Shown: positions 1 through 8,659, counted from the stretch's first letter. The stretch is 64,000 nucleotides of DNA from Lysinibacillus telephonicus (GCF_003966145.1 NZ_RXNR01000003.1:62001-126000), one strand, 5' to 3'. Notes: generated from the letters alone by a model not told the origin. Translations and numbers: made by a program.

Positions 1-126
1 AATATGATAACAGGTAATTTTAATATTTTTTTATAGAAAGATATTGTTTAGTAAAGTATTGTGATTATCAATGAATCAAAATTAATTTTTATAGAAATTG
101 TAATCCATTTTTAATGTGGAAACAGT

Positions 127-156
127 AAAAACCAGCCCTTTATTTCAAAGAGCTGG
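127..156 (-). terminator. Intrinsic terminator of the SLH-protein gene
   Basis: Read on the minus strand, a ten-pair stem (arms 132-141 and 147-156, one G-T pair) is followed by five T residues. It lies 8 bases past the stop codon of the gene at 164-2305. Confidence 0.8.
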
Positions 157-163
157 CTTGTTT

Positions 164-2305
164 TTATTTCGCGTCTGTTCGTTCCTCACCTTTTGGCAAG
201 TATTGCAGCATTCCAATATCTTTTAAACCGTTATAGATTTTAGTTGTATAGCCTAAAGTTTCACTAGAAAGATAAGAAGATTTCGAAGCAATCATTTCTT
301 CAATTGTCGTTAAGTAAGTTGGATCAATTTTAGACCAAAATTTATAGGCATTGATCAAATCTTCAAGTGTTAAATGTTGATAGTCATCTCCTACAAGAGT
401 GCCATCTGAAGATATCTTATACCAAATATCCCCATTATCCCGAATCCATTTATGCTGATCTTTTTCAATTGCCGTCATAATAGCTCGTGCTGTTACTAAA
501 TATTTTTCGTCGCCGAACTCTTGATATGCCAATAATAATAAGTTCATTCCACCCAATACATGGTTCATGGAGGAGTGTGTTGTCACTTTTTGTATTATTG
601 GAAAGTAATCTGAAATATAGAAGGAGTCTTCATCCACTTCAATTATATGACCCTGTTCTTTTTGGGAAACTAGTAAATCTGCATAGTTCCGTAATGGCTC
701 TTTATAGTCTTTAACGTTAAATAATTCACCGCTGTTATAGTAAAACAGTGCGATTTGTTCGTTGAAACGTGTATCTATGAATGGTGCTGTAATATTATAT
801 AACCCTTTTAAGTACGTACTTGTTACTTCGGTTTGCCAATATGTGCGGTCTCCTTTGAAGATATCCAAATTAACAAAAGAGTTGTGCACAAGATTTTCAA
901 AATAACGATCACCTTGTTGCTTATAAAGTGCTAATGCGCGATCCTCTTTCACAAGTAATAAGTTTCGACCATAACCATGTCCACTTTTTGGTAATGGTTC
1001 TGTTGATGTAGCCATTTTATTTAATGGTCCTTCTGCAGTATACCAATTATTACGTTTAATATAGTACTCTGCTGTTTCTTTCATCCATTCTTCTCTATGA
1101 CTATCCGTCTTAAATAATGCATTATCCGAATTCATAACCCAATGTTCGACAATATCATGTCCTGATGAAGAAAGTGTATTGATGGATAAAAATGAATTGC
1201 CAACTTGTGCAAACGACAATGATTCAGATTCAGCTAATAGATTGCGCATTAAGCTTTTTCCGCCATCCTCATACTCCATTGATAATTGTACTGATTTGTA
1301 TGCTTTGCCAATCATTTGTTCTTCAATTGAGCCATCTTCTTTAGTAATACGAAGCAAGCCCGTAGGATAAGAAGTAATATCCTGTCCAAAAACCGTTTCA
1401 TCATCACGAATAATTGGATAACGATCGTACCTATATAAATGATTTGTTTGAACGTTTTGTTCAATTTGAATTAAATCAATTTTTTGATGATATCCAGTTA
1501 GATTATCAAATCGAGTGAAAACAAAATAGTCTCCATTATTAAATGTACGAATTGTAACAGTTGCTTTTGAACCTATTGTTCCCACTAAGTAAATAAATTG
1601 ATGGTCAGTTGCATGTCCAAAATCTATGCTGTCTTCACTAATTAACTTTAGCTGCTCTGGTGCACGCAGATATATATCTTCTTCTACCAATGCCGGAATT
1701 TTTGCAAAATAAACAGTGTCATTACTTAATTGAAAGGATGGCGAGTAATTCGTTTCATTTACCAATAATTTCTCAGTTTCAGGAATTCTATGTATCTCAT
1801 TTAAAAAGTTATATAATACAGAAGCAAATTCAGCTCTAGTAACATATTGAGAATTGTCTTCATTATTAGTTGACATAATAATATTATTTATAAAATCTAC
1901 ATTTAAATTCTCGTTATATGTATAAATTAAATAACCCTGTACAAGCTCACCTGTTAACTCTTTATATGTAATTGGCATTGTATTACTTTCAGTGTTTATC
2001 TCCCTGTTTTGGAAAAGATTTTTTACTTCTTTATACCTCTTTGAAGATTGAGAGATTTGGAGCGCTCTATTAATTGCCTGTTCTGCTTCGCCTTTCGTTA
2101 TTCTTGACTTTGGACGAAACTGGAAGTCCGGATCCACCTGCAAAATATCTAGTTCAAGTAATGCAGCAATTTGATTTTTTGATTGGTGGTTTTGGGGAAT
2201 ATCAATTATTTTAATGTCATCATTTGCTGCTTGTGCATTACTTGGTGCAGCAAATGCTAGTACTGCGATGAGTATAAGAAATATATGTTTTACATACTTT
2301 TGCAC
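164..2305 (-). CDS. Secreted SLH-like protein with an alpha/alpha-barrel-type C-terminal half
   Basis: The 713-residue product opens with a signal peptide (KH then a hydrophobic stretch, cleavage probably after AQA near residue 26). Residues about 33-90 and 140-172 look like S-layer-homology repeats, with ITKGEAEQAI and VTRAEFASVLY cores, so the protein probably sits in the cell wall. The second half (about 380-700) is rich in W/Y and helical periodicity and contains THSSMNHVLGGMN and WIRDNGDIWY. This recalls the C-terminal domain of D-glucuronyl C5-epimerase-like and other alpha/alpha-toroid carbohydrate enzymes; that is inference from texture only. The start is GTG behind CGGAGG. A sigma-A-type promoter lies just upstream. 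Substrate unknown. Confidence 0.75.
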   Translation of the reverse strand: MQKYVKHIFLILIAVLAFAAPSNAQAANDDIKIIDIPQNHQSKNQIAALLELDILQVDPDFQFRPKSRITKGEAEQAINRALQISQSSKRYKEVKNLFQNREINTESNTMPITYKELTGELVQGYLIYTYNENLNVDFINNIIMSTNNEDNSQYVTRAEFASVLYNFLNEIHRIPETEKLLVNETNYSPSFQLSNDTVYFAKIPALVEEDIYLRAPEQLKLISEDSIDFGHATDHQFIYLVGTIGSKATVTIRTFNNGDYFVFTRFDNLTGYHQKIDLIQIEQNVQTNHLYRYDRYPIIRDDETVFGQDITSYPTGLLRITKEDGSIEEQMIGKAYKSVQLSMEYEDGGKSLMRNLLAESESLSFAQVGNSFLSINTLSSSGHDIVEHWVMNSDNALFKTDSHREEWMKETAEYYIKRNNWYTAEGPLNKMATSTEPLPKSGHGYGRNLLLVKEDRALALYKQQGDRYFENLVHNSFVNLDIFKGDRTYWQTEVTSTYLKGLYNITAPFIDTRFNEQIALFYYNSGELFNVKDYKEPLRNYADLLVSQKEQGHIIEVDEDSFYISDYFPIIQKVTTHSSMNHVLGGMNLLLLAYQEFGDEKYLVTARAIMTAIEKDQHKWIRDNGDIWYKISSDGTLVGDDYQHLTLEDLINAYKFWSKIDPTYLTTIEEMIASKSSYLSSETLGYTTKIYNGLKDIGMLQYLPKGEERTDAK

Positions 2306-2342
2306 TGTCAGTCCTCCGTATGTTAATTTTTAATTCTTTTTT

Positions 2343-2371
2343 ATTATACATAGTCTTGCTTTATTCAACAA
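2343..2371 (-). promoter_or_regulatory. Sigma-A-type promoter for the SLH-protein gene
   Basis: On the minus strand, TTGTTG (2366-2371) and a perfect TATAAT (2343-2348) are separated by 17 bases, ending about 40 bases before the GTG start. Confidence 0.6.
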
Positions 2372-2398
2372 ATAACGATGCACTTAGATTAATAAATT

Positions 2399-2431
2399 TA
2401 AAAAACGCTTGGAAAATTAGTTCCAAACGTT
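2399..2431 (-). terminator. Intrinsic terminator of tag
   Basis: An 11-bp stem (arms 2404-2414 and 2421-2431, one G-T pair on the minus strand) is followed on that strand by a T run, 11 bases past the tag stop. Confidence 0.8.
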
Positions 2432-2441
2432 AACATTGCTG

Positions 2442-3008
2442 TTATTTGTTAGATGGATGGCAGAAACAATTTAAAGTATGGTCATTTACCATTCCAATCG
2501 CTTGCATATAGGAATAACAAATCGTACTCCCAACGAATTTAAAGCCATCTTTTTTTAGTTTTTTGCTCATCTTATCGCTTATTTCAGTTGTAGTAGGTAC
2601 ATCTTGCACAGTTTCCCAGTAATTTATAATCGGCTTATTATCTACAAAGCTCCAAATATAATTCGAAAAAGAACCATATTCTTGTTGAATTTTTAAAAAT
2701 GCTTTCGCATTTGTTACAACGCTTTGAATTTTTAACTTATTTCTTACAATTCCGGTATTTTCTTTTAATGATTGTAATTTTTCATCTGTATACTGAACAA
2801 TTTTATCAGCTTCAAAATTATCAAAAGCTTTTCTATAGTTGTCTCTTTTTTGTAGAATAGTCCACCAACTAAGTCCTGCCTGCGCTCCTTCTAGACATAG
2901 CATTTCAAATAACAGGCGATCGTCGAAAACAGGAACTCCCCATTCTTTATCATGATATTCAATATATAATGGCTCTTTTAATATTACCCAATTGCATCGA
3001 TTATCCAT
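2442..3008 (-). CDS. tag: DNA-3-methyladenine glycosylase I
   Basis: Removes 3-methyladenine from alkylated DNA as the first step of base-excision repair. The 188-residue length fits the Tag family. The zinc-ligand pattern is visible: an N-terminal Cys in DNRCNW, a His in YHDKEWG, and the C-terminal HTLNCFCHP with the last His/Cys pair. The FEMLCLEGAQAGLSW segment holds the glutamate of the base pocket. I start at the ATG at 3008, nine bases after AGAGG; the ATG three codons upstream abuts that site directly. It is a monocistronic gene with its own terminator. Confidence 0.93.
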   Translation of the reverse strand: MDNRCNWVILKEPLYIEYHDKEWGVPVFDDRLLFEMLCLEGAQAGLSWWTILQKRDNYRKAFDNFEADKIVQYTDEKLQSLKENTGIVRNKLKIQSVVTNAKAFLKIQQEYGSFSNYIWSFVDNKPIINYWETVQDVPTTTEISDKMSKKLKKDGFKFVGSTICYSYMQAIGMVNDHTLNCFCHPSNK

Positions 3009-3111
3009 TTGCAACATCCTCTTTTAATCTTTAATTAAAATTTTTATTCTATTTAAAGAATCCTCAAGACACAAGTACTATAAATCTCCATAATTAAATA
3101 ATATATAGCAA

Positions 3112-3139
3112 AAGGTGACGAGTTTATTCCCGCCACCTT
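3112..3139 (-). terminator. Intrinsic terminator of the YhdH-type reductase gene
   Basis: A nine-pair stem (3112-3120 with 3131-3139) lies just past the stop at 3144, with a T-rich stretch on the minus strand. Confidence 0.65.
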
Positions 3140-3143
3140 TTTA

Positions 3144-4136
3144 TTATAGATTTACAAGAATTCTTCCTCTTGCATCCCCTTTAAGGAGTGTAGGCAGAAC
3201 ATCTGGTAACTGTTCCAGAGTAACCTCTTGTAAAATTAGATCTTCTAAGTTGGACGGTTTGAAATCTGTTGCTAAACGATTCCAAACTTTTAATCGTGTT
3301 TCCATTTCACAATATACCGAATCAATTCCTAGTAGGTTTACACCTCTTAAGATAAATGGAAAAACAGTAGTTGGAACACTTGTTCCTGCTGTTAATCCAC
3401 TAACTGCAACTGAGCCACCATACTGAATTTGGCTTAATAGGGATGCGAGAGGTTCACCACCAACTGGATCTATCGCAGCAGCCCATTTTTGCTTTCCTAA
3501 AGCTCTAATCTTTCCATCGAAAACTTCCTTACGTGAAACTATCGATGTAGCGCCGAGATTTTTCAAATATTCTTGCTCGAATTCCTTACCAGTACTTGCT
3601 TCAACCTCAAAACCGAGAGTTGATAAAATCGACACAGCAAAACTTCCTACACCACCGGTAGCCCCTGTTACAAGCACCTTCCCCTTCTCTGGAGAAACTC
3701 CATTTTCCTCTAATCGTAGAACAGACAACGCTGCTGTAAAACCTGCCGTACCTATAGTCATCGCTTCCTTTAATGTTAGACCTGCTGGAAGAGGAACAAT
3801 CCAGTTAGCCGGGATGCGAGCATATTCGCTATAGCCTCCAAAGTGTGAAACTCCGATTTCATAGCTCGTTGCAATAACCTCGTCCCCTTCTTGGAAACGG
3901 GAATCTTCAGATGAAACAACTACTCCAGCTAAATCAATACCCGGAACAAAAGGATAATTTTTTACAATGTTGCCATTTGGTATAGCAGCTAGACTATCTT
4001 TATAGTTAACACCAGAATAGTGAACTTTAATTAACACTTCCCCTTCTGGCAAATCTTGAAGTGAAATCTGCTGTGGTTTTACAGTAAATTGTTCTTCCTC
4101 TTTATTTACAACTAGTGCGTTAAATTGTTGAATCAT
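3144..4136 (-). CDS. YhdH/YhfP-family quinone (acrylyl-CoA-type) reductase
   Basis: A 330-residue zinc-free medium-chain dehydrogenase. It has the N-terminal GroES-like fold with HYSGVNYKDSLA, then a Rossmann domain with the NADPH loop VTGATGGVGSFAVSIL near residues 156-171, and the family ending KGDARGRILVNL. Members such as AcuI and YhdH reduce acrylyl-CoA or other activated double bonds with NADPH. The exact substrate cannot be read here. The gene stands alone between terminators. Confidence 0.88.
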   Translation of the reverse strand: MIQQFNALVVNKEEEQFTVKPQQISLQDLPEGEVLIKVHYSGVNYKDSLAAIPNGNIVKNYPFVPGIDLAGVVVSSEDSRFQEGDEVIATSYEIGVSHFGGYSEYARIPANWIVPLPAGLTLKEAMTIGTAGFTAALSVLRLEENGVSPEKGKVLVTGATGGVGSFAVSILSTLGFEVEASTGKEFEQEYLKNLGATSIVSRKEVFDGKIRALGKQKWAAAIDPVGGEPLASLLSQIQYGGSVAVSGLTAGTSVPTTVFPFILRGVNLLGIDSVYCEMETRLKVWNRLATDFKPSNLEDLILQEVTLEQLPDVLPTLLKGDARGRILVNL

Positions 4137-4209
4137 AATTATTCATCCCTCTACTCTTTTTTCAAATTAACTTTCTAGTTTTACAAGTTTATAAGATTAT
4201 ATAGTAAAC

Positions 4210-4641
4210 CTATCTAACAAATGTAATAAAATCAATACCCACTGGTTCAATTCCATCTGTTCGAAGTTTTATATTAATTTGTCCGCGATGATGCTGTCCA
4301 TGTAATGCAATATGAGTAAGAATTTCTCTAATTGTATTTTTAAATTCTGTTCCTTTACTGTTTTTATAAAAAACTATCTTATCTAAGTCAGTATTGTTTA
4401 GTTGGGAAAGAAACTTTGTTGAAACTTCTTGATTTTCTTCAACTAATTGTGAACAGACTTTTAAATCAACTTCTGTCCAAATAGGAACGTTCGAACTGTC
4501 TAAACCTTGCAGTCTAGTAAACCAAATTTTTTCTGCTAATAAAATATGAGAAAATAATCGGATTATTTCTTGGTTTTCTACTTCCGCATTTTGCAGTGTT
4601 TTAAGAATACGTATATTTGCCCAATTTAAATGTTCAAACAT
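4210..4641 (-). CDS. DinB-family (YfiT-like) metal-dependent protein
   Basis: A 143-residue four-helix-bundle protein of the DinB superfamily. Histidines at the classical three positions are visible: LFSHILLAE near residue 30, and ILTHIALHGQHHRGQI near 112-122. The family includes thiol-dependent transferases such as bacillithiol S-transferases; many members have no known substrate. The ATG at 4641 has no close ribosome binding site. The only good one (AAGGAG) lies 9 bases before an in-frame ATA six codons upstream (4659), giving the usual family start ETIQKMFEHLNW; translation may begin there. Confidence 0.82.
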   Translation of the reverse strand: MFEHLNWANIRILKTLQNAEVENQEIIRLFSHILLAEKIWFTRLQGLDSSNVPIWTEVDLKVCSQLVEENQEVSTKFLSQLNNTDLDKIVFYKNSKGTEFKNTIREILTHIALHGQHHRGQINIKLRTDGIEPVGIDFITFVR

Positions 4642-4737
4642 TTTTTGAATAGTTTCTATATAAAACCACTCCTTTTAAACTTCTTGATATACATTATTTT
4701 TACATATATCCGTCAAAATTGCTAAATTTATTAATTC

Positions 4738-4774
4738 CAAAAAAAGATTGTGTTAAATTTTCACTTTAACACAA
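4738..4774 (-). terminator. Intrinsic terminator of the 67-residue protein gene
   Basis: A perfect 10-bp inverted repeat (4748-4757 with 4765-4774) is followed on the minus strand by CTTTTTTT. Confidence 0.85.
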
Positions 4775-4785
4775 CCTTATCCGAA

Positions 4786-4989
4786 CTAACTTAGCGGCTC
4801 ATTTTTCATTCTTTGAATAGCATGTTTTCTACGTTCATTTTTATCCTTAATATTTTCTCGTTCTTCAGGAAGCCCAAATTCCAATCCAATTTCTGACTCA
4901 CGGATATTTTTTTCTGTATTTTTTATGATTGTTTCTTTGCTAATAAACTTTTTCGGTCTGCCTGCTACTTCTTGTGGGTTTTGTTTCAT
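4786..4989 (-). CDS. Small charged protein of unknown function
   Basis: A 67-residue, highly charged protein with no membrane segment. It contains GRPKKFISKETI near residue 11 and a Lys/Glu/Arg-rich second half. AGGAGG six to eight bases before the ATG and a terminator of its own argue that it is a real gene. I do not recognise the family. Sporulating Bacillales carry many small soluble proteins of this kind, but nothing here assigns it to the spore. Confidence 0.65.
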   Translation of the reverse strand: MKQNPQEVAGRPKKFISKETIIKNTEKNIRESEIGLEFGLPEERENIKDKNERRKHAIQRMKNEPLS

Positions 4990-5091
4990 TCCAAAAACCT
5001 CCTATGTTTATTTTTTATTTACTATCTTAGTTTGTAATTGTTTTTTTCATTTATACTTGAAGCCTACTCTAAGTAAAAAACACAACTTGAC

Positions 5092-5134
5092 AAAAAACGT
5101 GTAATAAGTCGAGATTAAATCGACTATTACACGT
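5092..5134 (-). terminator. Strong intrinsic terminator of purU
   Basis: A long stem (ACGTGTAATA...TATTACACGT, 5097-5134, with a GTCGA/TCGAC inner stem) is followed on the minus strand by TTTTTTG, just past the purU stop. Confidence 0.9.
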
Positions 5135-5162
5135 CTCTTAAAAATTATTAGATGGCTATTTA

Positions 5163-6068
5163 CTAATGGAAAATAATCGTTTTATTTCCTTCAACAATGA
5201 TACGATTCTCTAGATGCCATTTAACAGCTTTTGTTAAAACACGGCGTTCAATTTGACGACCAATTTTCTTTAATGTTGGCACATCATCACGGTGGTCGAC
5301 ACGTTCAACATCTTGTTCAATAATAGGACCTTCATCTAAATCATTTGTAACATAATGTGAAGTCGCACCTATTAATTTAACGCCTCGCTTATGTGCTCGG
5401 TCATATGGGTTTGCACCTATAAATGCAGGTAAAAATGAATGATGAATATTAATAATTCGATTTTCAAAATGGTTGACAAAATCTGGTGTTAAAATTTGCA
5501 TATAACGTGCCAAAATTAATAAATCTACCTTATATTCTTTCATTAGTTGGATTTGTTGTGCCTCAACTTCTTTACGAATATCTTTGTTTGCTGGTAAGTA
5601 GTGGAATGGGATGCCATAAGACTCAGCAATTGAACGTGCTTCCTCATGATTACTTATGATGACAGCGATATCAGTATCCAAGTCGCCATTTTGCCACTCC
5701 CATAATAATTCCAGTAAGCAATGAAGCTCTTTTGATACATAAATTGCAGTACGTTGGCGTTGATTGCGATAATAGAAGTTGTAAGTCATCTCATAGTCGC
5801 GTGCAATTTGTTCAAATTCCTTTTCCATTTCCTGTGCTTTATCTTGAAGATGTTCGCAATGATACTCTATGCGAATAAAAAATTTTCCGTTTTCAGGATC
5901 ACTTGAGTATTGGCTTGATTCAATAATATTCGCATTATGCTTATATAAAAATGTAGATAAAACCGATACAATTCCTGGTTTATCTGGACATTTTACTAAC
6001 AATCTTGCTCGATTACTAAGCTGTAGATCTTGTTGTTTTGTTACATTTTTCACTTGCTCAACTTGCAT
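5163..6068 (-). CDS. purU: Formyltetrahydrofolate deformylase
   Basis: Hydrolyses 10-formyl-tetrahydrofolate to formate and tetrahydrofolate, balancing one-carbon pools and feeding PurT-type purine synthesis. An N-terminal ACT domain (LLVKCPDKPGIVSVLS, about residues 24-100) is followed by a formyltransferase-like domain with INIHHSFLPAFIGANPYDRA and the ATSHYVTNDLDEGPIIEQ motif holding the catalytic Asp. I start at the ATG at 6068 (301 residues, the usual length), eleven bases after AGGAG; a GTG four codons upstream directly abuts that site. Confidence 0.95.
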   Translation of the reverse strand: MQVEQVKNVTKQQDLQLSNRARLLVKCPDKPGIVSVLSTFLYKHNANIIESSQYSSDPENGKFFIRIEYHCEHLQDKAQEMEKEFEQIARDYEMTYNFYYRNQRQRTAIYVSKELHCLLELLWEWQNGDLDTDIAVIISNHEEARSIAESYGIPFHYLPANKDIRKEVEAQQIQLMKEYKVDLLILARYMQILTPDFVNHFENRIINIHHSFLPAFIGANPYDRAHKRGVKLIGATSHYVTNDLDEGPIIEQDVERVDHRDDVPTLKKIGRQIERRVLTKAVKWHLENRIIVEGNKTIIFH

Positions 6069-6213
6069 TACAAACGACACTCCTAATCTATTTCTGTTAA
6101 TTTTTTAATTATCTATTATTTTCAGAAAATGAGCAACAATTTTCACTGATGATTTATTGTTTACATAAAGTTAATGAAACATTCCCATAATATCATTAAA
6201 AGGAGATGACAAC

Positions 6214-6390
6214 ATGTACGACAAAAAAGAATTTGATGAATACTCAAATTATGATGACAGGGATATCCAACATGGTAAAGCTGCACCGCAAATGGGGCGT
6301 TCTAACAAAGAGGAGTATGGGACAGAGAAAAATTTTAAAAGCCTATTCTCTAAGAAGAATTCAACTAATAAAAAAGGAAACAACCAATAA
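6214..6390 (+). CDS. Small hydrophilic protein, 58 residues, unknown
   Basis: An ATG nine bases after AAAGGAGATG opens a 58-codon frame beginning MYDKKEFDEY and ending KKGNNQ. It is rich in Asp, Lys, Asn and Tyr with no hydrophobic segment. An overlapping longer frame on the same strand lacks a ribosome binding site and is not the gene. I do not recognise the family. The strong binding site and biased codon use support expression. Confidence 0.6.
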   Translation: MYDKKEFDEYSNYDDRDIQHGKAAPQMGRSNKEEYGTEKNFKSLFSKKNSTNKKGNNQ

Positions 6391-6559
6391 GTTATGTAAT
6401 GTGAAGTTGCCAAATGGTTAGACCAATCTTTAATCACACCATTAATTATTAAAAAATAATAACCAAATTCCAAGGCCTAGTTCAGCATTTTTCTTGAATT
6501 AGGTCTTTAATCTCTCTTTCGTTTTTACTTAGCTTCCTCTATTTTGGCAGCAATGACAT

Positions 6560-6955
6560 TTATAATTTTTTACAATTATTTGTTCTATATGCTTTCCAAT
6601 CACCAAAAGGGACTTTTCTTTCTAATAAATTATCCTGGTTCGCAATATAGACATAGGCATATGTAGAGTTGTTATCTGTGTAGATTAGTTGTTTAACCCG
6701 ATTGTATAAGTTGTTATCTCCATTCTCCTTATAATCCTCTAATTCATCTAGCAGCTTTATTTCGCTTTCTGTTACAACATACAGTTCCACGTAAGTTCTA
6801 TGTTGTAATGAAGGAACCATTGCTGGATAACCAAAACCCGTGTCATATAATAAGCCATTTGTCCAACAGCTGGTCTCTATACACGTAGCGTTAGTTAATA
6901 AATGAGCATTTACTTCTCCTTTCATTAAGGTTCCATAAACGAAAACTTTTATCAC
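6560..6955 (-). CDS. Gamma-glutamylcyclotransferase-family (YtfP/AIG2-like) protein
   Basis: A 131-residue AIG2-fold protein with the diagnostic VFVYGTLMKGEVN at the N-terminus, the YPAMVPS loop and ELYVVTESEIKLLDELEDY, which carries the acidic residue expected in the active site. Family enzymes cyclise gamma-glutamyl groups to 5-oxoproline; bacterial substrates are usually unknown. I start at the GTG at 6955, eight bases from AGGAGG; the upstream GTG is fused to that site. Confidence 0.85.
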   Translation of the reverse strand: MIKVFVYGTLMKGEVNAHLLTNATCIETSCWTNGLLYDTGFGYPAMVPSLQHRTYVELYVVTESEIKLLDELEDYKENGDNNLYNRVKQLIYTDNNSTYAYVYIANQDNLLERKVPFGDWKAYRTNNCKKL

Positions 6956-7126
6956 TTTTGCCACCTCCTAATAGATTATATCGAAAATGATATTTTAACA
7001 TTTTTCATAAAGTAATAGAGTTTTGACGATTTTTTGAACAAAATATGAATTTTTTATGAACTTTTCTTTCATTTTATGATAGAATAAATATATATTATAA
7101 ATCGTACATCGGGGAGGGTTTACGAA

Positions 7127-7327
7127 ATGTATAAATTTTTCATTTATCTTTGTTCTACAATCTTAACAATTGGTTTAATTCTTTTTGGTCTTAGCTTTTT
7201 CACAAATATTTCCCATTGGATTGGGATTGAAATGGTAAAAGGTAGCGTTTATTTATTTATTTTCGGTCTTTTTATGCAACTAATGGAACACGATATTGCT
7301 AGAAAAAATCAAACAGAAACAGCATAG
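7127..7327 (+). CDS. Small two-helix membrane protein
   Basis: A 66-residue protein with two hydrophobic segments (about 5-27 and 33-53) joined by a short loop, and a polar tail EHDIARKNQTETA. GGGGAGGG lies just before the ATG, and a terminator follows. I do not recognise a family; function unknown. Confidence 0.65.
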   Translation: MYKFFIYLCSTILTIGLILFGLSFFTNISHWIGIEMVKGSVYLFIFGLFMQLMEHDIARKNQTETA

Positions 7328-7339
7328 ATGTACTCTAAG

Positions 7340-7377
7340 ACTGTAGAAAACTAAAATAGTTTTCTGCAGTTTTTTTA
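7340..7377 (+). terminator. Intrinsic terminator of the small membrane protein gene
   Basis: An ACTGTAGAAAACT/AGTTTTCTGCAGT stem (one G-T pair) is followed by seven T residues. Confidence 0.9.
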
Positions 7378-7422
7378 TATCTCTAAAAATTAAATACATC
7401 AATTCTAAATCTATATAAAAAA

Positions 7423-7938
7423 TTATGGACCAGTTGGATGAAAAACATTAATGAAAAACTGGACATGGCTTGGGGCAAGTGCTAGTGCTCTAATAAAATT
7501 TGCATTTTGTGCAGTTAAAGCAAGTTCTGAATTTGCTGGTACAACCTCTTCTACTAAAGCATCTTGATCATCCTCAATACTTACCAGCACATCATTTTCT
7601 GACAAATTACGCGCAATGACGGTCATTAAAAGTGGCGACCGTATTGGACTAGAGGGTGATGCATAAATGAGAGTATAGTCTTGGCGAATGGGGATATTTT
7701 CAGTTATCTCAATTTCTTCTTGAAAATCAAAGGAATCTTCTTCAGCAGTTAATTCCCATTCTTCATCAAGATTCGGCACCTCTTCAATAATTAGCTTCTG
7801 TTCTGCACCAACAATCGCATTTACACAAAATTTTTGATTAATAATTAGAGAATTTCGATCAATCACTATCTCACTTTCAATCCGCCCTATTTTTCCACCA
7901 TCATTCCATGGTTCACTCGATTTCTTCGGCTCTCCCAT
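7423..7938 (-). CDS. Acidic protein of unknown function, possibly beta-rich
   Basis: A 171-residue acidic protein starting MGEPKKSSEPW behind AGGAGGGGG. It has no signal peptide or membrane segment. The C-terminal 70 residues (LLMTVIARNLSENDVLVSIE... to FFINVFHPTGP) alternate hydrophobic and polar residues like a beta-sandwich. That pattern is loosely like spore-surface appendage subunits, but it lacks their N-terminal Cys motif, so I do not assign it. Function unknown. Confidence 0.6.
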   Translation of the reverse strand: MGEPKKSSEPWNDGGKIGRIESEIVIDRNSLIINQKFCVNAIVGAEQKLIIEEVPNLDEEWELTAEEDSFDFQEEIEITENIPIRQDYTLIYASPSSPIRSPLLMTVIARNLSENDVLVSIEDDQDALVEEVVPANSELALTAQNANFIRALALAPSHVQFFINVFHPTGP

Positions 7939-8114
7939 TTTACCGCCCCCTCCTACTAATAGATGTTTTTAGGGGACAGCTTGTGAGGGCTCTTAGCCAA
8001 AACAAAAATTTAGTAAGTTATAAATGTTTTTACATCCCTTCACTTACTTTTCAATAAAGTTCTCAAGCATTTCTTTTTTAAAGATGAGCAAAATAAAATT
8101 GGAGGTGATGAAGA

Positions 8115-8255
8115 ATGGCAAAAAAAGAAAAAACAACATTTAGAAAAATGAAGAAACCTAAGAAAAAGAACAACCGCGAAGAAATTTCACAAGAGCTAAA
8201 TTATGAGCGAGCTTTGAAGAAAATTGAATATCAAGATAATAAGATTAATGATTAG
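8115..8255 (+). CDS. Very basic 46-residue protein, unknown
   Basis: An ATG follows GGAGGTGATGAAGA and opens a 46-codon frame starting MAKKEKTTFRKM. The first half is almost entirely Lys/Arg (KKPKKKNNR) and the second half more acidic. The excellent ribosome binding site argues for translation. It could bind nucleic acid or ribosomes; that is only inference from charge. Confidence 0.6.
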   Translation: MAKKEKTTFRKMKKPKKKNNREEISQELNYERALKKIEYQDNKIND

Positions 8256-8288
8256 TTTGGTGTACAATTGAAAAATTATGTAAATAAA

Positions 8289-8324
8289 AATGCTTCAAAT
8301 CTTTGGCATTAGATTTGAAGCATT
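8289..8324 (-). terminator. Terminator of the PC4-like gene, probably bidirectional
   Basis: A perfect 14-bp inverted repeat (8289-8302 and 8311-8324) has TTTTTATTT after it on the minus strand. It also lies 33 bases past the plus-strand 46-residue gene. Confidence 0.75.
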
Positions 8325-8431
8325 GTAAATGTGCTTGAAGTGGACATGTATTATCTTTTCCTTCCTCAAAGCAATATTTTTATTTAAAAATAAAGGTTTA
8401 AAATTAAGTTTAAGCTTTTAAAATCATTAAA

Positions 8432-8659
8432 TTAATCTAAATCAGTCATATTAATCAATATTTCCCTTAATGCCTTTAATTCGGAATGAGTGAACGTAAC
8501 ACCCTTCCCCATTTTGCTATGATTGTCTGACCAATCACGTAAATCATATTTCGGTTCACGATCATTCCAACTGATTAAATTTAATTCTTTTTTCCATCCA
8601 GTACTACCTTCCGATATTACGCCAACGGTTTTAATAATTTCATATTTAACTTCTGCCAT
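8432..8659 (-). CDS. YdbC/PC4-family single-strand nucleic-acid-binding protein
   Basis: A 75-residue protein of the YdbC family, which folds like the eukaryotic transcriptional coactivator PC4 and binds single-stranded DNA as a dimer. Visible family features are GWKKELNLISWNDREPKYDLRDW and GVTFTHSELKALREIL. The physiological role in Firmicutes is not well defined. A short gene with AAAGGT before the ATG and its own terminator. Confidence 0.85.
   Translation of the reverse strand: MAEVKYEIIKTVGVISEGSTGWKKELNLISWNDREPKYDLRDWSDNHSKMGKGVTFTHSELKALREILINMTDLD

Noticed and set aside
6206-6421. 71-codon plus-strand frame
   Set aside because: It overlaps the 58-residue gene at 6214 in another frame and has no suitable ribosome binding site of its own.
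7423-7938. Endospore appendage (Ena) subunit
   Set aside because: Only a vague beta-sandwich pattern at the C-terminus; the N-terminal cysteine connector of Ena proteins is absent.
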